Origin: Bythopirellula polymerisocia
Lineage (GTDB): Bacteria > Planctomycetota > Planctomycetia > Pirellulales > Lacipirellulaceae
Assembly (NCBI RefSeq): GCF_007860015.1
Contig: NZ_SJPS01000006.1
Span: forward strand, 1-64,000
Length of the DNA stretch: 64,000 nt
Direction: 5' to 3'
Shown: positions 43,966 to 54,270 of the stretch, piece after piece
Layout of the letters: each line of letters opens with the position of its first letter
Numbering within the stretch: position 1 is the stretch's first letter
Program-made: the position numbers and the translations under genes
Notes under the pieces: model-generated
The model's input: only the letters and a program-made list of their open reading frames with translations
Told to the model about the DNA's origin: nothing
The model's database searches: none

Positions 43966-44905
43966 CGGACTTCTTTTCCTCGTTCCAGAAACGATGTCCT
44001 GTACGATCAATGAATACGTCTTCGAGCGTAGGTTTGCCGAGAGTGATGGTTTCGATCTCAGCAGGAAACGCTTCGACCAGGCGAGGGATCCACTGATGAC
44101 CCTCTGGCTGCTCAAGTCGCACACATCCGTCGAGGACGGTTACGTCACAATTGAATTTTACTCGAATAGCGTCGGCAAGTTCAGTGGGTCGCGGGGTGCG
44201 AATGGTGATTGCATCGCCACCGACCGAGGCTTGCAAGGCGGCAGGGGTGTCCAAGGCCGCCAATTTGCCTTCGTGCATGATCGCAATCCGATCGGCGCGG
44301 TCTGCTTCTTCCAAGAGGTGCGTCGTAAGAACGATGGTCACCCCATCCGAGTCGCGGATTTGATGCAAATACTTCCACAGATCGCTGCGGGCACCAGGGT
44401 CAAGACCTGTGGAGGGCTCATCCAATAACAGCAGTTGAGGTCGATGCAGAAGTCCCTTCGCAAGCTCAACACGTCGACGCATCCCTCCCGAAAGCGTTTC
44501 GGTGAGATCGGCGGCCCGATCGGCGATCCCAACGGCAGAGAGCATTTGGTCAATTCGGTCTCGGAGTTCGCTCCCACCGAGTCCGTAGAGTTTCCCTTGG
44601 TGATGAAGATTCTCGGCAACCGTAAGCTTCTTATCGAGGCTAGGTGCCTGGAAAACGACCCCCAGTTTACAGCGAATTGCATTGGCAGCGCGACGCAGAT
44701 CGTCACCGAGAATACTGATTTCTCCTCCCTGCAAAGGGATCAGAGTCGAGAGTACGCGGAAAAGGGTCGTCTTGCCACTACCGTTAGGTCCCAAGAAAAC
44801 AAAGACTTCGCCGCGCTCGATGGAAAGCGACAATTGATCGACCGCCACCCGCGCACCATAGCGATGCGTGCAGGATGAAATCTCAATCGCATAGTCGGCA
44901 CTCAT
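43955..44905 (-). CDS. ABC transporter ATP-binding protein
   Basis: 316 residues. Complete ATPase: Walker A GPNGSGKTT (about 39-47), signature LSGGMRRR (about 139-146), Walker B LLLLDEPSTGLDP (about 158-170) and the switch His in LTTHL. A C-terminal extension of about 80 residues carries LEDVFI. Pairs with the overlapping permease. Confidence 0.94.
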   Translation of the reverse strand: MSADYAIEISSCTHRYGARVAVDQLSLSIERGEVFVFLGPNGSGKTTLFRVLSTLIPLQGGEISILGDDLRRAANAIRCKLGVVFQAPSLDKKLTVAENLHHQGKLYGLGGSELRDRIDQMLSAVGIADRAADLTETLSGGMRRRVELAKGLLHRPQLLLLDEPSTGLDPGARSDLWKYLHQIRDSDGVTIVLTTHLLEEADRADRIAIMHEGKLAALDTPAALQASVGGDAITIRTPRPTELADAIRVKFNCDVTVLDGCVRLEQPEGHQWIPRLVEAFPAEIETITLGKPTLEDVFIDRTGHRFWNEEKKSDGK

Positions 44906-44963
44906 TACAAAAACCAGTGCAGACAGCGGTCCGCTCGGTTAGTCGAAGGGGATTGGACCGAAC

Positions 44964-45440
44964 CTACGCCGCCGATTTCTTGACTGCGGGTTCGTTGGCA
45001 GGGGGGGTTGCCGGTTTATGGTCTTGGTTGTGCTCGCCTGCTTCTTTGGGAGGTAGCTCGGCAGCGTGAATCATTCGCTGATGAGAGGCATGTCTCATCC
45101 GCAGCCCTACGTCAGGTATCAAGGCAAGGATCAGCAAGGCAGACATAATGCTCGCCGGCACGGTCAGCACCCATTTCCAGTTGGCTTCCCACTTCAGATG
45201 CATGAAGAACATGATCACCAGCATCGCCTTGGTACAGGAGACGGCCATCATGAAGGCGCGACTCACTTCCACAGGAACATGTGTGCGCCAGAATGGGAAG
45301 TAGGTTAAAAACGACATAGTCGTCAGCACGCATAATGCGATAAATATGCCAATGAATAGGCGAATATCGTGCTGATGCTCCCCTTCGTGGGAGTCTGCAT
45401 TAAATGCATGTTCGGCATGAGCTTGATCATGAGTGGACAT
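44964..45440 (-). CDS. Cytochrome c oxidase subunit IV-like protein
   Basis: 158 residues from ATG 45440. His-rich N-terminus (about 4-26), then three membrane helices as in the prokaryotic cytochrome c oxidase subunit IV family (PF03626), with FFMHLKWE before the third. The C-terminal tail is Ala/Pro/Lys-rich. Directly follows subunit III. Confidence 0.85.
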   Translation of the reverse strand: MSTHDQAHAEHAFNADSHEGEHQHDIRLFIGIFIALCVLTTMSFLTYFPFWRTHVPVEVSRAFMMAVSCTKAMLVIMFFMHLKWEANWKWVLTVPASIMSALLILALIPDVGLRMRHASHQRMIHAAELPPKEAGEHNQDHKPATPPANEPAVKKSAA

Positions 45441-45490
45441 AATTGGGTAACTCGCAATGCCCGGCGATTCGTTGAATCGCGGATATTCAA

Positions 45491-46492
45491 TTAAAAAAGG
45501 TACAACAGCGGAAATAGGAAAATCCACACCAGATCGACGAAGTGCCAATAGAGGCCGACGTTCTCGATGGTACCAAACGCAGCACGGTTAAGCGTCATGG
45601 TGAGCAGCAGGCCAAAAGCGATCAGCCCCACTATGACGTGTAAGGCGTGAAAACCAGTGAGCAAGAAATAGGTGCTCGCCCACATGTTGCCCCCTGGGAT
45701 CATGATCGGTAGCTTCAGCCAGTTATACTTGTCGTTAAGCCCTTCCAGGTGGCCACCGCCGACAGTGGTTTCATGTTCGGCCGCCACTAAATGGAAAGGC
45801 GAATCACCAGTAGCCGCATGGGACGCACTGGAAGTGTGATCGTGGATACTCGCCCGAGGATAAATCTTGTCAGCAAGCTCGAAAATCTTTATGCGACCTG
45901 CTGGGGAATCGGGTTCGTTGCGAAGTGCAACTTCCGCAGCATCTACCTCGCGGAGTAGATCGTCGACTAAACCCAGGCTCGCGGTATCTTCTTCAGTCTT
46001 GTCAGTCTTGTTTTCCAGTTCTGCCTTGAGCGTATTGAGTCGAGTGCGAACCGCTTGGGCGTAGTACACATCTGGCTTCTCATAGATTTGGCTATGAGGC
46101 AGTTGCGGATAGATGCCGTGGGAAAACTTGGCGTTGTACTCGTACATCTTGATACCGAGGAACACCAGTCCTAGTAGAAACGTCAACACCATCCAGCCTT
46201 TAGCAGCGGAGGCATTATTTTTCTTGGCGGCTTCCAAGGCCAGCACGACGGTTACGCTGGAACAGATCAGCACAAACGTGTTAGTGGCACCCCAGATCTC
46301 AGCAAGATGGACATCATGGGTCGAAGGCCAAGAAATCGCTCCGAAACGCAACACTATATAAGTGCCGATGAGCCCCGCAAAGAACATGATTTCCGTCGAC
46401 AGAAACAACCACATGAAGGCCTTACCGTTGGGTATCGGCAACGCGGGCTGATAGTCGAATTGCGGCGCATGTGCGTGATGGTCGTCGGACAT
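45491..46492 (-). CDS. coxC: Cytochrome c oxidase subunit III with a large central insertion
   Basis: 333 residues. The subunit III fold is recognisable: [19 protein letters not shown] (about 27-45) and the end [11 protein letters not shown]...[17 protein letters not shown]. Between helices, about residues 130-262 form an inserted polar segment with a charged, probably helical part ([16 protein letters not shown]) and a His-rich part. Ordinary subunit III has no such loop. The start has no ribosome site; a 7-bp array abuts it. Confidence 0.92.
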   Translation of the reverse strand: MSDDHHAHAPQFDYQPALPIPNGKAFMWLFLSTEIMFFAGLIGTYIVLRFGAISWPSTHDVHLAEIWGATNTFVLICSSVTVVLALEAAKKNNASAAKGWMVLTFLLGLVFLGIKMYEYNAKFSHGIYPQLPHSQIYEKPDVYYAQAVRTRLNTLKAELENKTDKTEEDTASLGLVDDLLREVDAAEVALRNEPDSPAGRIKIFELADKIYPRASIHDHTSSASHAATGDSPFHLVAAEHETTVGGGHLEGLNDKYNWLKLPIMIPGGNMWASTYFLLTGFHALHVIVGLIAFGLLLTMTLNRAAFGTIENVGLYWHFVDLVWIFLFPLLYLF

Positions 46493-46526
46493 TATAAGTG
46501 GTTAGTGGTTGGTGGTTAGTGGATGG
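46493..46526 (-). repeat. 7-bp array before coxC
   Basis: Top strand TATAA then GTGGTTA, GTGGTTG, GTGGTTA, GTGGATG; no C for 34 bases. Joined on its far side to the palindrome at 46527-46552. Confidence 0.9.
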
Positions 46527-46573
46527 CGAGCCGGATGCATTAGCTTCCGGTAGGGTTTTCAGTTGTCAGTTGT
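46527..46573. repeat. Palindromic intergenic element with CAGTTGT repeat
   Basis: GAGCCGG, spacer, then CTTCCGGTAGGGTT (to about 46558), followed by CAGTTGT twice (46560-46573). With the array at 46493-46526 it fills the whole space between the ctaB stop and the coxC start. A close copy lies at 61229-61296. Confidence 0.75.
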
Positions 46574-47482
46574 TCATAGGGTTACTACCAAAAGCATGGC
46601 AAGCCATGCAGGGAGATAGATTAACGACGCTCTAAGTAAAAACCTCGCGGAAATCTCGTCACGGAAAATCGCGAAGCGAATCGACAGGCCCAGGAGAATC
46701 GTTCCCAGGGTGAAAGACCAGGTCAAATAGAGCAAAGGACTGCCGCTCGTGGGGACCACGGCAGGAATCAAGCTTACTGGGATCAGCACGGCCGCACCCA
46801 AGACAGCTTGAGCACCGGCACGCATGCCGCTTGGGTCTACAACCGTCAACATCCGATGACCGGCAGCAGCATAGTCGTGGCGATAGATCCAGGCGATGGC
46901 CATGAAATGTGGAAATTGCCAGAGGAATAGGACTCCCGCCAGCGACCAGGCGTTCAGCCCCAGCGGTGTTCCAGTAGCTGTCCAACCCATGATGATCGGA
47001 ATCGCTCCCGCGACAGCACCAACTGTCGTGTTAAAAGAGCTGCGGGTCTTGAGTGGTGTGTAGATCACCACATAAAGCATCCAGCTTGCCAATCCCAACA
47101 AGGCTGTAAGCATATTGACTCGCCAAACCAAAATCGCCATGCCCGCGAGAAGCGTTACGAGCGACAATAAGATTGCTTCGGCGGAACTGACTCGACCAGC
47201 AGGAAGTGGCCGATCTTCCGTTCGCGGCATGTGGGCATCACTCGAGCGTTCCCACCATTGATTGGCGATACTTGCACTGGCCGCTACCAATCCCGTGCCT
47301 GCAAGGGCAAATAGCAGGACTTGCATGTCAAGGGTGTGCGGTGCTGCCAAACACGCTGCCGCGCTAGCTACTATTAACTCCAGCAACACAATCCGTGGTT
47401 TAGTAAGTTCCAAGTAGTCGCTCAATTTCGCTACGAGCGCCCGACTCGGACTTTCAGAAGTAATAATCGTGGAGGTACTCAT
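46574..47482 (-). CDS. ctaB: Heme O synthase (protoheme IX farnesyltransferase)
   Basis: 302 residues, about nine membrane helices. Prenyltransferase signature NQWWERSSDAHMPRTEDRPL (about 73-92) with the Asp-rich farnesyl-binding site, and YTPLKTRSSFNT (about 140). Adds farnesyl to heme b to make heme O, precursor of heme A. Overlaps heme A synthase by 4 bases (47479-47482). Confidence 0.95.
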   Translation of the reverse strand: MSTSTIITSESPSRALVAKLSDYLELTKPRIVLLELIVASAAACLAAPHTLDMQVLLFALAGTGLVAASASIANQWWERSSDAHMPRTEDRPLPAGRVSSAEAILLSLVTLLAGMAILVWRVNMLTALLGLASWMLYVVIYTPLKTRSSFNTTVGAVAGAIPIIMGWTATGTPLGLNAWSLAGVLFLWQFPHFMAIAWIYRHDYAAAGHRMLTVVDPSGMRAGAQAVLGAAVLIPVSLIPAVVPTSGSPLLYLTWSFTLGTILLGLSIRFAIFRDEISARFLLRASLIYLPAWLAMLLVVTL

Positions 47483-48480
47483 AGAACGACCCCCATTCGA
47501 GAAGTGGATGACCCGACTGTCTCGGGAACTCCAATCCGCAACTGCCGAGCGACTCGCAGAGCAAGCGCCAGAGATGTTACCAGGATGAGAGAACCCACCG
47601 CCACGTGGCTGGTTACGACGACGGCCTGAAAGGCGTTATCAGCAGTATTAGCGAACGTCAGCTCACCAAACATCCGCGAGGCCCAGCGGGGCAGGCCATA
47701 CTTTACAATCCAAGTCGATCCGCCAAGTACGATTTGTACTCCAATTAATGCCCCCAGCAACCAACAGCGCCCAATAGGTTGCTTACAACGGTTGGCCTGC
47801 CAGATCAGCAACACCCCATGGACAACAATCGCCACAGCCAGCAGAACGTGGAGATAGACGGCTGCCTGGAAAACAGCGGATGCGGATTGCCCAACCAAGT
47901 GGGGGCTATGCCGCACGACGGCACCAGCAATGAGCTGCATATAAGCGAGAATCGTGGTAAGTGCTGCCAGACGGAGATATTTCCATTCCCGGGGCGAACT
48001 TTCTAACGGCTCGACGTCGCACCACCAGCGAGAAGTGATGACTACCATCGCCACGCACATGGCAAAGAACAAGGGACCAGTACAACCATGTATCAGGGCC
48101 AAAGTTCGCTCGTCGAATACAACACGCATGCCACCCAAGGCACCTTGAATGATGACGCCAACGAGTATGGCCAAGCTAAAGATGCGAACCCAATAACGGG
48201 ATTCCTTAGCCCAGGTGATTCCTACTAGCCCGATCGCAAGTAGCCCGACAATCATCCCCAAGAGGCGATGGCCATGCTCGATGAATTTGTCTCCCGTTGA
48301 ACTGAGCCATGGATAAAACGGCATCAGGTATCCGTCAGAGGTGAGCCAATCACGAAAGGCCATACCTGCACCCGTAGTAGTGACGAGTCCTCCCCACCAA
48401 ATCAGCGGAAACGTCGCGCAGGCCAGTAGCCACGCCCAGAGGTGGACAAGCGGGCTTCGGGTTTTGCGGTTGGTAATCAT
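47479..48480 (-). CDS. ctaA: Heme A synthase (COX15/CtaA family)
   Basis: 333 residues, eight membrane helices. Oxidises heme O to heme A. His ligands appear in FIEHGHRLLG (about 65-74), ALIHGCTGPL (about 127), VVRHSPHL and VTSHVAVGS. Sits between subunit I and heme O synthase, three bases after the subunit I stop. Confidence 0.93.
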   Translation of the reverse strand: MITNRKTRSPLVHLWAWLLACATFPLIWWGGLVTTTGAGMAFRDWLTSDGYLMPFYPWLSSTGDKFIEHGHRLLGMIVGLLAIGLVGITWAKESRYWVRIFSLAILVGVIIQGALGGMRVVFDERTLALIHGCTGPLFFAMCVAMVVITSRWWCDVEPLESSPREWKYLRLAALTTILAYMQLIAGAVVRHSPHLVGQSASAVFQAAVYLHVLLAVAIVVHGVLLIWQANRCKQPIGRCWLLGALIGVQIVLGGSTWIVKYGLPRWASRMFGELTFANTADNAFQAVVVTSHVAVGSLILVTSLALALRVARQLRIGVPETVGSSTSRMGVVL

Positions 48481-48483
48481 CGT

Positions 48484-50280
<1,797 letters not shown>

Positions 50281-50297
50281 GGGAAATCTCGATTAAA

Positions 50298-50331
50298 ATG
50301 ATAAATGACGAATAGTGCTTGATGAATGAAA
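50298..50331 (-). repeat. Weak 7-bp array before coxA
   Basis: Top strand units near ATGATAA, ATGACGA, ATAGTGC, TTGATGA, ATGAAAG. More diverged than other arrays and 17 bases from the start. Confidence 0.4.
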
Positions 50332-50368
50332 GCAGATTTCATTCAAGCCACATCATTCCTCAATCAAC

Positions 50369-51157
50369 TCACTCTTCTTCAGGAACCTCTACGGTCATAG
50401 TTTCTTGCTCCGCAGTAAACTCTGCCAGTTTGGCGTCGTACTCGTCGCGGGGCAGGAAAAATACCCGGCCCTTCATTTTATAATGGCCCCAGCCACACAG
50501 TTCGGCGCAGACGATGTCGTATCCACCGGTCTTCTTTCCCTTGAACCACATCTTTTGCGCCATGCCGGGCACGACATCCTGCTTAACGCGTAGATTGGGT
50601 AGGAAGAAACTGTGCAGAACGTCTGCACTGGTGATCTTTAAGAGAATCTCTTCATTGACAGGAAGATACAACTTTCCATCGGTCCGGACGATATCGTCCT
50701 GGGTATAGAGTTCGTTGTCAGGCCCAGGATAGCGGAAGTCCCAATTGAATTGCCGGCCCGTCACTTCGCACGTGTAATCAATCGCGGGAGCATCCAGCTT
50801 GTCGGCAGCCCACGCCTGCATTTGGTAAATAGCGATGAAAAGCAGTGTCACCGCCGGGATTATCGTCCAAACGAGTTCCAAGGCATGGCTGCCATGAGAG
50901 AACTTGACAGGCTGATCGTTTGATTTGCCGTTGTACTTCCAAAGGTAATAAAACAGCACGCTCTCGGTGACAATGAACACTGCGCCCGTGAGGTACAAGA
51001 TAAACATGAACAGGCCATCAATGACTCTGCCTTGTTCGGAAATGTCGCGGGGAAGCCAGATGTTGAAGTGAGGCGCAAACACAAAGGTTGCCACCCCAAA
51101 CAATGGCACCAAGAAAAACAAAAAACTCCAAAAATGCTTCACGATCGCTCTCCACAC
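50369..51157 (-). CDS. coxB: Cytochrome c oxidase subunit II
   Basis: 262 residues. Two N-terminal helices (about 10-30 and 48-73) and an outer domain with the complete CuA site: His182, Cys217, Glu219, Cys221, His225, Met228 in the pattern CAELCGWGHYKM. There is no fused cytochrome c domain, although subunit I is of the caa3-like A2 class; the diheme protein at 51183-52475 may supply that function. Confidence 0.96.
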   Translation of the reverse strand: MWRAIVKHFWSFLFFLVPLFGVATFVFAPHFNIWLPRDISEQGRVIDGLFMFILYLTGAVFIVTESVLFYYLWKYNGKSNDQPVKFSHGSHALELVWTIIPAVTLLFIAIYQMQAWAADKLDAPAIDYTCEVTGRQFNWDFRYPGPDNELYTQDDIVRTDGKLYLPVNEEILLKITSADVLHSFFLPNLRVKQDVVPGMAQKMWFKGKKTGGYDIVCAELCGWGHYKMKGRVFFLPRDEYDAKLAEFTAEQETMTVEVPEEE

Positions 51158-51182
51158 CGTTGAGATAGTCTACTCAACAACG

Positions 51183-52475
51183 TCAGTTCACCAGTTCAGT
51201 ATTAATCGGCAGGGCTCGCTGTGGCTGACTTGCATTCTCATAAGGCAACGACAACACATAATCCACAATGTTCCACATCTCTTCCTCGGTCAAAGTCCCT
51301 TGGGCACCGGGACTTGCCGGACCACTGCCGGGCATCGGGGATCCTGCGATACCAGCATAGATACGCCAAAAGAGGTCGATCCGCCGATTTCCACCCCGGT
51401 AGATTCCCTTTCTGAGGTTACGAGGTATTGCATTACGAACCGGGAACAACGACTCGGCTACTTCTGTCCGATCCTGAGCTATCTCACCTTCACCTGGGTC
51501 CTCAGCAACTGATTCCAAGAACTGCAAATGTGCCTTGTTCCAGATATCGTAGTCATCCTGCTGACCATCACCCAAGCCGGTCGGTCCGTGACACTTCATA
51601 CAGTTAGCGCGCGTACCGTAAAACAACTCTCGTCCTTTGGCCGCCGATTCGGCAAACTTTTTCATGTCACTTACATCGGTGGGGATAGCATCCTCGGCGG
51701 GGACGATGATCTGCTCGTTGGCCTCGTTCCAGCCGTCGACAATCTCGGCAAGTAACTCCTTGATGACTTCTTGCTGCTCTGGATCGTTTTCGGGATCAAG
51801 AGGAATCAACTTGGTGACAGGCTCTCCCTCGTCGTCGAGAACAGGATCGCCATTTTCGTCAGTCACCTCCTCCTCACCTAAATCGTTGTAGACATAGTTG
51901 GTGAGTGCCGTTTCCATTTGGCCGCGAAAGCTCAGATATTTGACGTACTCAACCAAAGCCTCGACTTCAGCCGAGGGAAGCAATGAGAACGACGGCATCG
52001 CTGATCCTGGAATTCCATTAACCAAAACGCGATGCAAGTCCTCGTCGGTCGGCTTCGCTGGATTGTAAGTTGATTTGAACTTATAAACCCCTTGGCGGTA
52101 ATCGCGAGGATAGGGATTCAGAAACAAAGCCGTGGGACCCATTCCATCCCCATCGATCCCATGGCAATGGGAACAGTGCTGGCGATAGAGACCAAAGGCA
52201 GCACCCTTTTGATCTGTCCATGCTGGCCCAGCAGCCATCTTTAATCTACGAATGTCCAGTCCCGTTTCGGGCAATGCAAACGGCTCGTCGGGGTCGCCGA
52301 ACATACCCCCCAGCACATTGGCAATTTGCTCTTGGTATTCGACGGGAGTAGGAGTGGCATCCGAAACCATCTGCACCATGTTGAGGTGAAACTCAGGCGC
52401 ACGAAAATCGCACCCTGTCGCACCCATTACAACCAAGGAACCCAAGAAACAAATTGAACGTAAACCGTAGTTCAT
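51183..52475 (-). CDS. Diheme cytochrome c lipoprotein
   Basis: 430 residues from ATG 52475; a TTG at 52517 would add 14. Lipobox at about 19-22 (ATGC). Two heme c motifs: CSHCH (101-105) and CMKCH (292-296), each followed by a Gly-rich region typical of class I cytochromes, with Met ligands likely in PGSAMPSF and PGSGPA regions. An acidic insert lies at about 198-240. It sits 25 bases before coxB, so it may donate electrons to CuA. Confidence 0.88.
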   Translation of the reverse strand: MNYGLRSICFLGSLVVMGATGCDFRAPEFHLNMVQMVSDATPTPVEYQEQIANVLGGMFGDPDEPFALPETGLDIRRLKMAAGPAWTDQKGAAFGLYRQHCSHCHGIDGDGMGPTALFLNPYPRDYRQGVYKFKSTYNPAKPTDEDLHRVLVNGIPGSAMPSFSLLPSAEVEALVEYVKYLSFRGQMETALTNYVYNDLGEEEVTDENGDPVLDDEGEPVTKLIPLDPENDPEQQEVIKELLAEIVDGWNEANEQIIVPAEDAIPTDVSDMKKFAESAAKGRELFYGTRANCMKCHGPTGLGDGQQDDYDIWNKAHLQFLESVAEDPGEGEIAQDRTEVAESLFPVRNAIPRNLRKGIYRGGNRRIDLFWRIYAGIAGSPMPGSGPASPGAQGTLTEEEMWNIVDYVLSLPYENASQPQRALPINTELVN

Positions 52476-52523
52476 CAAATGACTACCAAACTCATTGTTA
52501 TTCTTTAATGACAGCAATGCTGA

Positions 52524-53447
52524 CTACAACCCGAACGCAGAACTGGGAACGTTGAGATTCAATTCCTTCACTTCATCTTCATCGAGCTTAATCTTAAACC
52601 GACCTTTCTTCGACCATTTTAACTCTTTCGCTTCCGGTGAATCCAAGATCAGTGATTTTCCCGGCCCCGCGGCACTTTCGTGCCAAACCTGGAATTCTAG
52701 ATCTTCTCCCGCTGGCAAGTTAGCGATCTCGAAACTGCCGTCCTCACTTGTAATAGCAACATAGCCATTCTCCCGAGGTAAGAAATACGCCAACATCCAC
52801 GGATGGATGCTGCACCGCACACTAACTGGTACGGCCTCTTCCTTTTGTGGCTTGAAAGCAATTGTTTCGCCGACAGGAATGGTTTGATTGAAGCTGTTCT
52901 TGCCTTCGATGTTCGTATTATGACCAACTGGATCGCTATTCTTGATATCCATGGTATTTCCCAACACGAAAGGAAACACGTGAGAAAGAAACACACATTG
53001 CTTTTGATCGAATAGGACTTGCCCACCCTCAGGTTCTGCGGACTCATGCACACGTGACACCTTGCGAACAAAAACCGCAACGTTGGCAATTCCCTTCGTC
53101 GCAGAATCCACTAATAGAGTTTGTTGCAGGGGAGCCTTTCCATTGATTGTGCATGCTGCCTGATCTTTATTCACGTTATACGGCTCCATTTCGGGAGGCG
53201 TACCATCGAAGATAAAGGTTCCTTTGAGACTCGCCCAACCGGTGCCGGTTGCAACCGCAGCTCCCTCTTCGCCACTGCCAGCCTCTCCCAATAATGCTTC
53301 TCGGACCTTTACCGCTGCAGCAGGATTGGCTACGGGACCAAAGTCGGTTACTCGCCGACAGCCGATAAGCATCAATCCCACAAGCATTAGAGCGCAAGCG
53401 TACCGATCAATCTTGTTAGTTCGCACGTATGTTACTCTCTCAGCCAT
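52524..53447 (-). CDS. Cupredoxin-like lipoprotein with carboxypeptidase-regulatory-like domain
   Basis: 307 residues. Lipobox LIGC30. A beta-sandwich with possible type I copper ligands: His176 (GHNTN), Cys212, His215 and Met218 in CSIHPWM. The C-terminal part (ITSEDGSFEIANLPAG) fits a carboxypeptidase-regulatory fold. The Cys-x2-His-x2-Met spacing is tighter than in plastocyanin. Paralogue of the next gene; probably an electron carrier between the cytochrome complex and oxidase, which is inference. Confidence 0.7.
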   Translation of the reverse strand: MAERVTYVRTNKIDRYACALMLVGLMLIGCRRVTDFGPVANPAAAVKVREALLGEAGSGEEGAAVATGTGWASLKGTFIFDGTPPEMEPYNVNKDQAACTINGKAPLQQTLLVDSATKGIANVAVFVRKVSRVHESAEPEGGQVLFDQKQCVFLSHVFPFVLGNTMDIKNSDPVGHNTNIEGKNSFNQTIPVGETIAFKPQKEEAVPVSVRCSIHPWMLAYFLPRENGYVAITSEDGSFEIANLPAGEDLEFQVWHESAAGPGKSLILDSPEAKELKWSKKGRFKIKLDEDEVKELNLNVPSSAFGL

Positions 53448-53457
53448 CGTTCAATGA

Positions 53458-54243
53458 TTACTTGCCTAAGGCTTTCGCGGGGATCTTAATTTCACCCAAG
53501 TCGAGTGTCTCGCCAGATGCGATTTTCAACTTCGCTCGGCCTTTGCGATCGGTTTTCCCACCGGTCATCTTCAGATCCTTCATGTTGCCCTTAGCTTCGT
53601 GCCAGAAAATAAACTCGTGTTGACCAGCAGGAACATTCAAAATTTCGAATTCCCCATTTTCATCGCTAACCGCCATGTAGGGGTCTTCACGAACCACAGC
53701 ATACGCTTTCATCCAGGGATGAACGTTACATGCAACCGGGGCTGGGACTGGTTCAGCTTTTTGTAAGGTCTTGGTGATCGGTGCACCATTCGTAACCATC
53801 TCATTGAAACCTGGATTAGCCACAAACGAGGCATTGGTATTGTGACCGATCCCTGGGTCATCGTTACGAACTTCCAGCGGTTGTCCCGTACGGACTGCAA
53901 TCACATGCGGCTCGAAGCGACAACCCTTATTGTCTAGCACGACTGGTTCACTGGCCGATGCTTCGAAGTCGGGATGCACGTCCAAAGACTGGCCGCGCTT
54001 GGTGTAAATATAAACAACCACGTTGGCCAACCCACCATCATCACCTACGACGACTGTTTCATCGACAAGGTCGTGCTTGCCACAATACTCGGTGTCTTTG
54101 TTGACATTGATGGCAGCCGGATCACCGACTGAACCATCGACCACAAATTTACCCTTGATAGATCCCCAATCTGCTGCGTTTAGTTGACTTGTTAACATAA
54201 GCAACAACATCGTGGTGCTGTAAATTGTAAATAGTTTTCGCAT
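53458..54243 (-). CDS. Periplasmic cupredoxin-like protein, paralogue of 52524-53447
   Basis: 261 residues. Sec signal peptide (1-23, cleavage after LNA), no lipobox. Same order of motifs as the neighbour: GHNTN (His134) and CNVHPWM (Cys172, His175, Met178), then DENGEFEILNVPAGQ. Probably soluble, where the paralogue is lipid-anchored. Lies directly after the octaheme gene. Confidence 0.7.
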   Translation of the reverse strand: MRKLFTIYSTTMLLLMLTSQLNAADWGSIKGKFVVDGSVGDPAAINVNKDTEYCGKHDLVDETVVVGDDGGLANVVVYIYTKRGQSLDVHPDFEASASEPVVLDNKGCRFEPHVIAVRTGQPLEVRNDDPGIGHNTNASFVANPGFNEMVTNGAPITKTLQKAEPVPAPVACNVHPWMKAYAVVREDPYMAVSDENGEFEILNVPAGQHEFIFWHEAKGNMKDLKMTGGKTDRKGRAKLKIASGETLDLGEIKIPAKALGK

Positions 54244-54270
54244 CTTGATATCCTCCTCTGCTGGATGACT

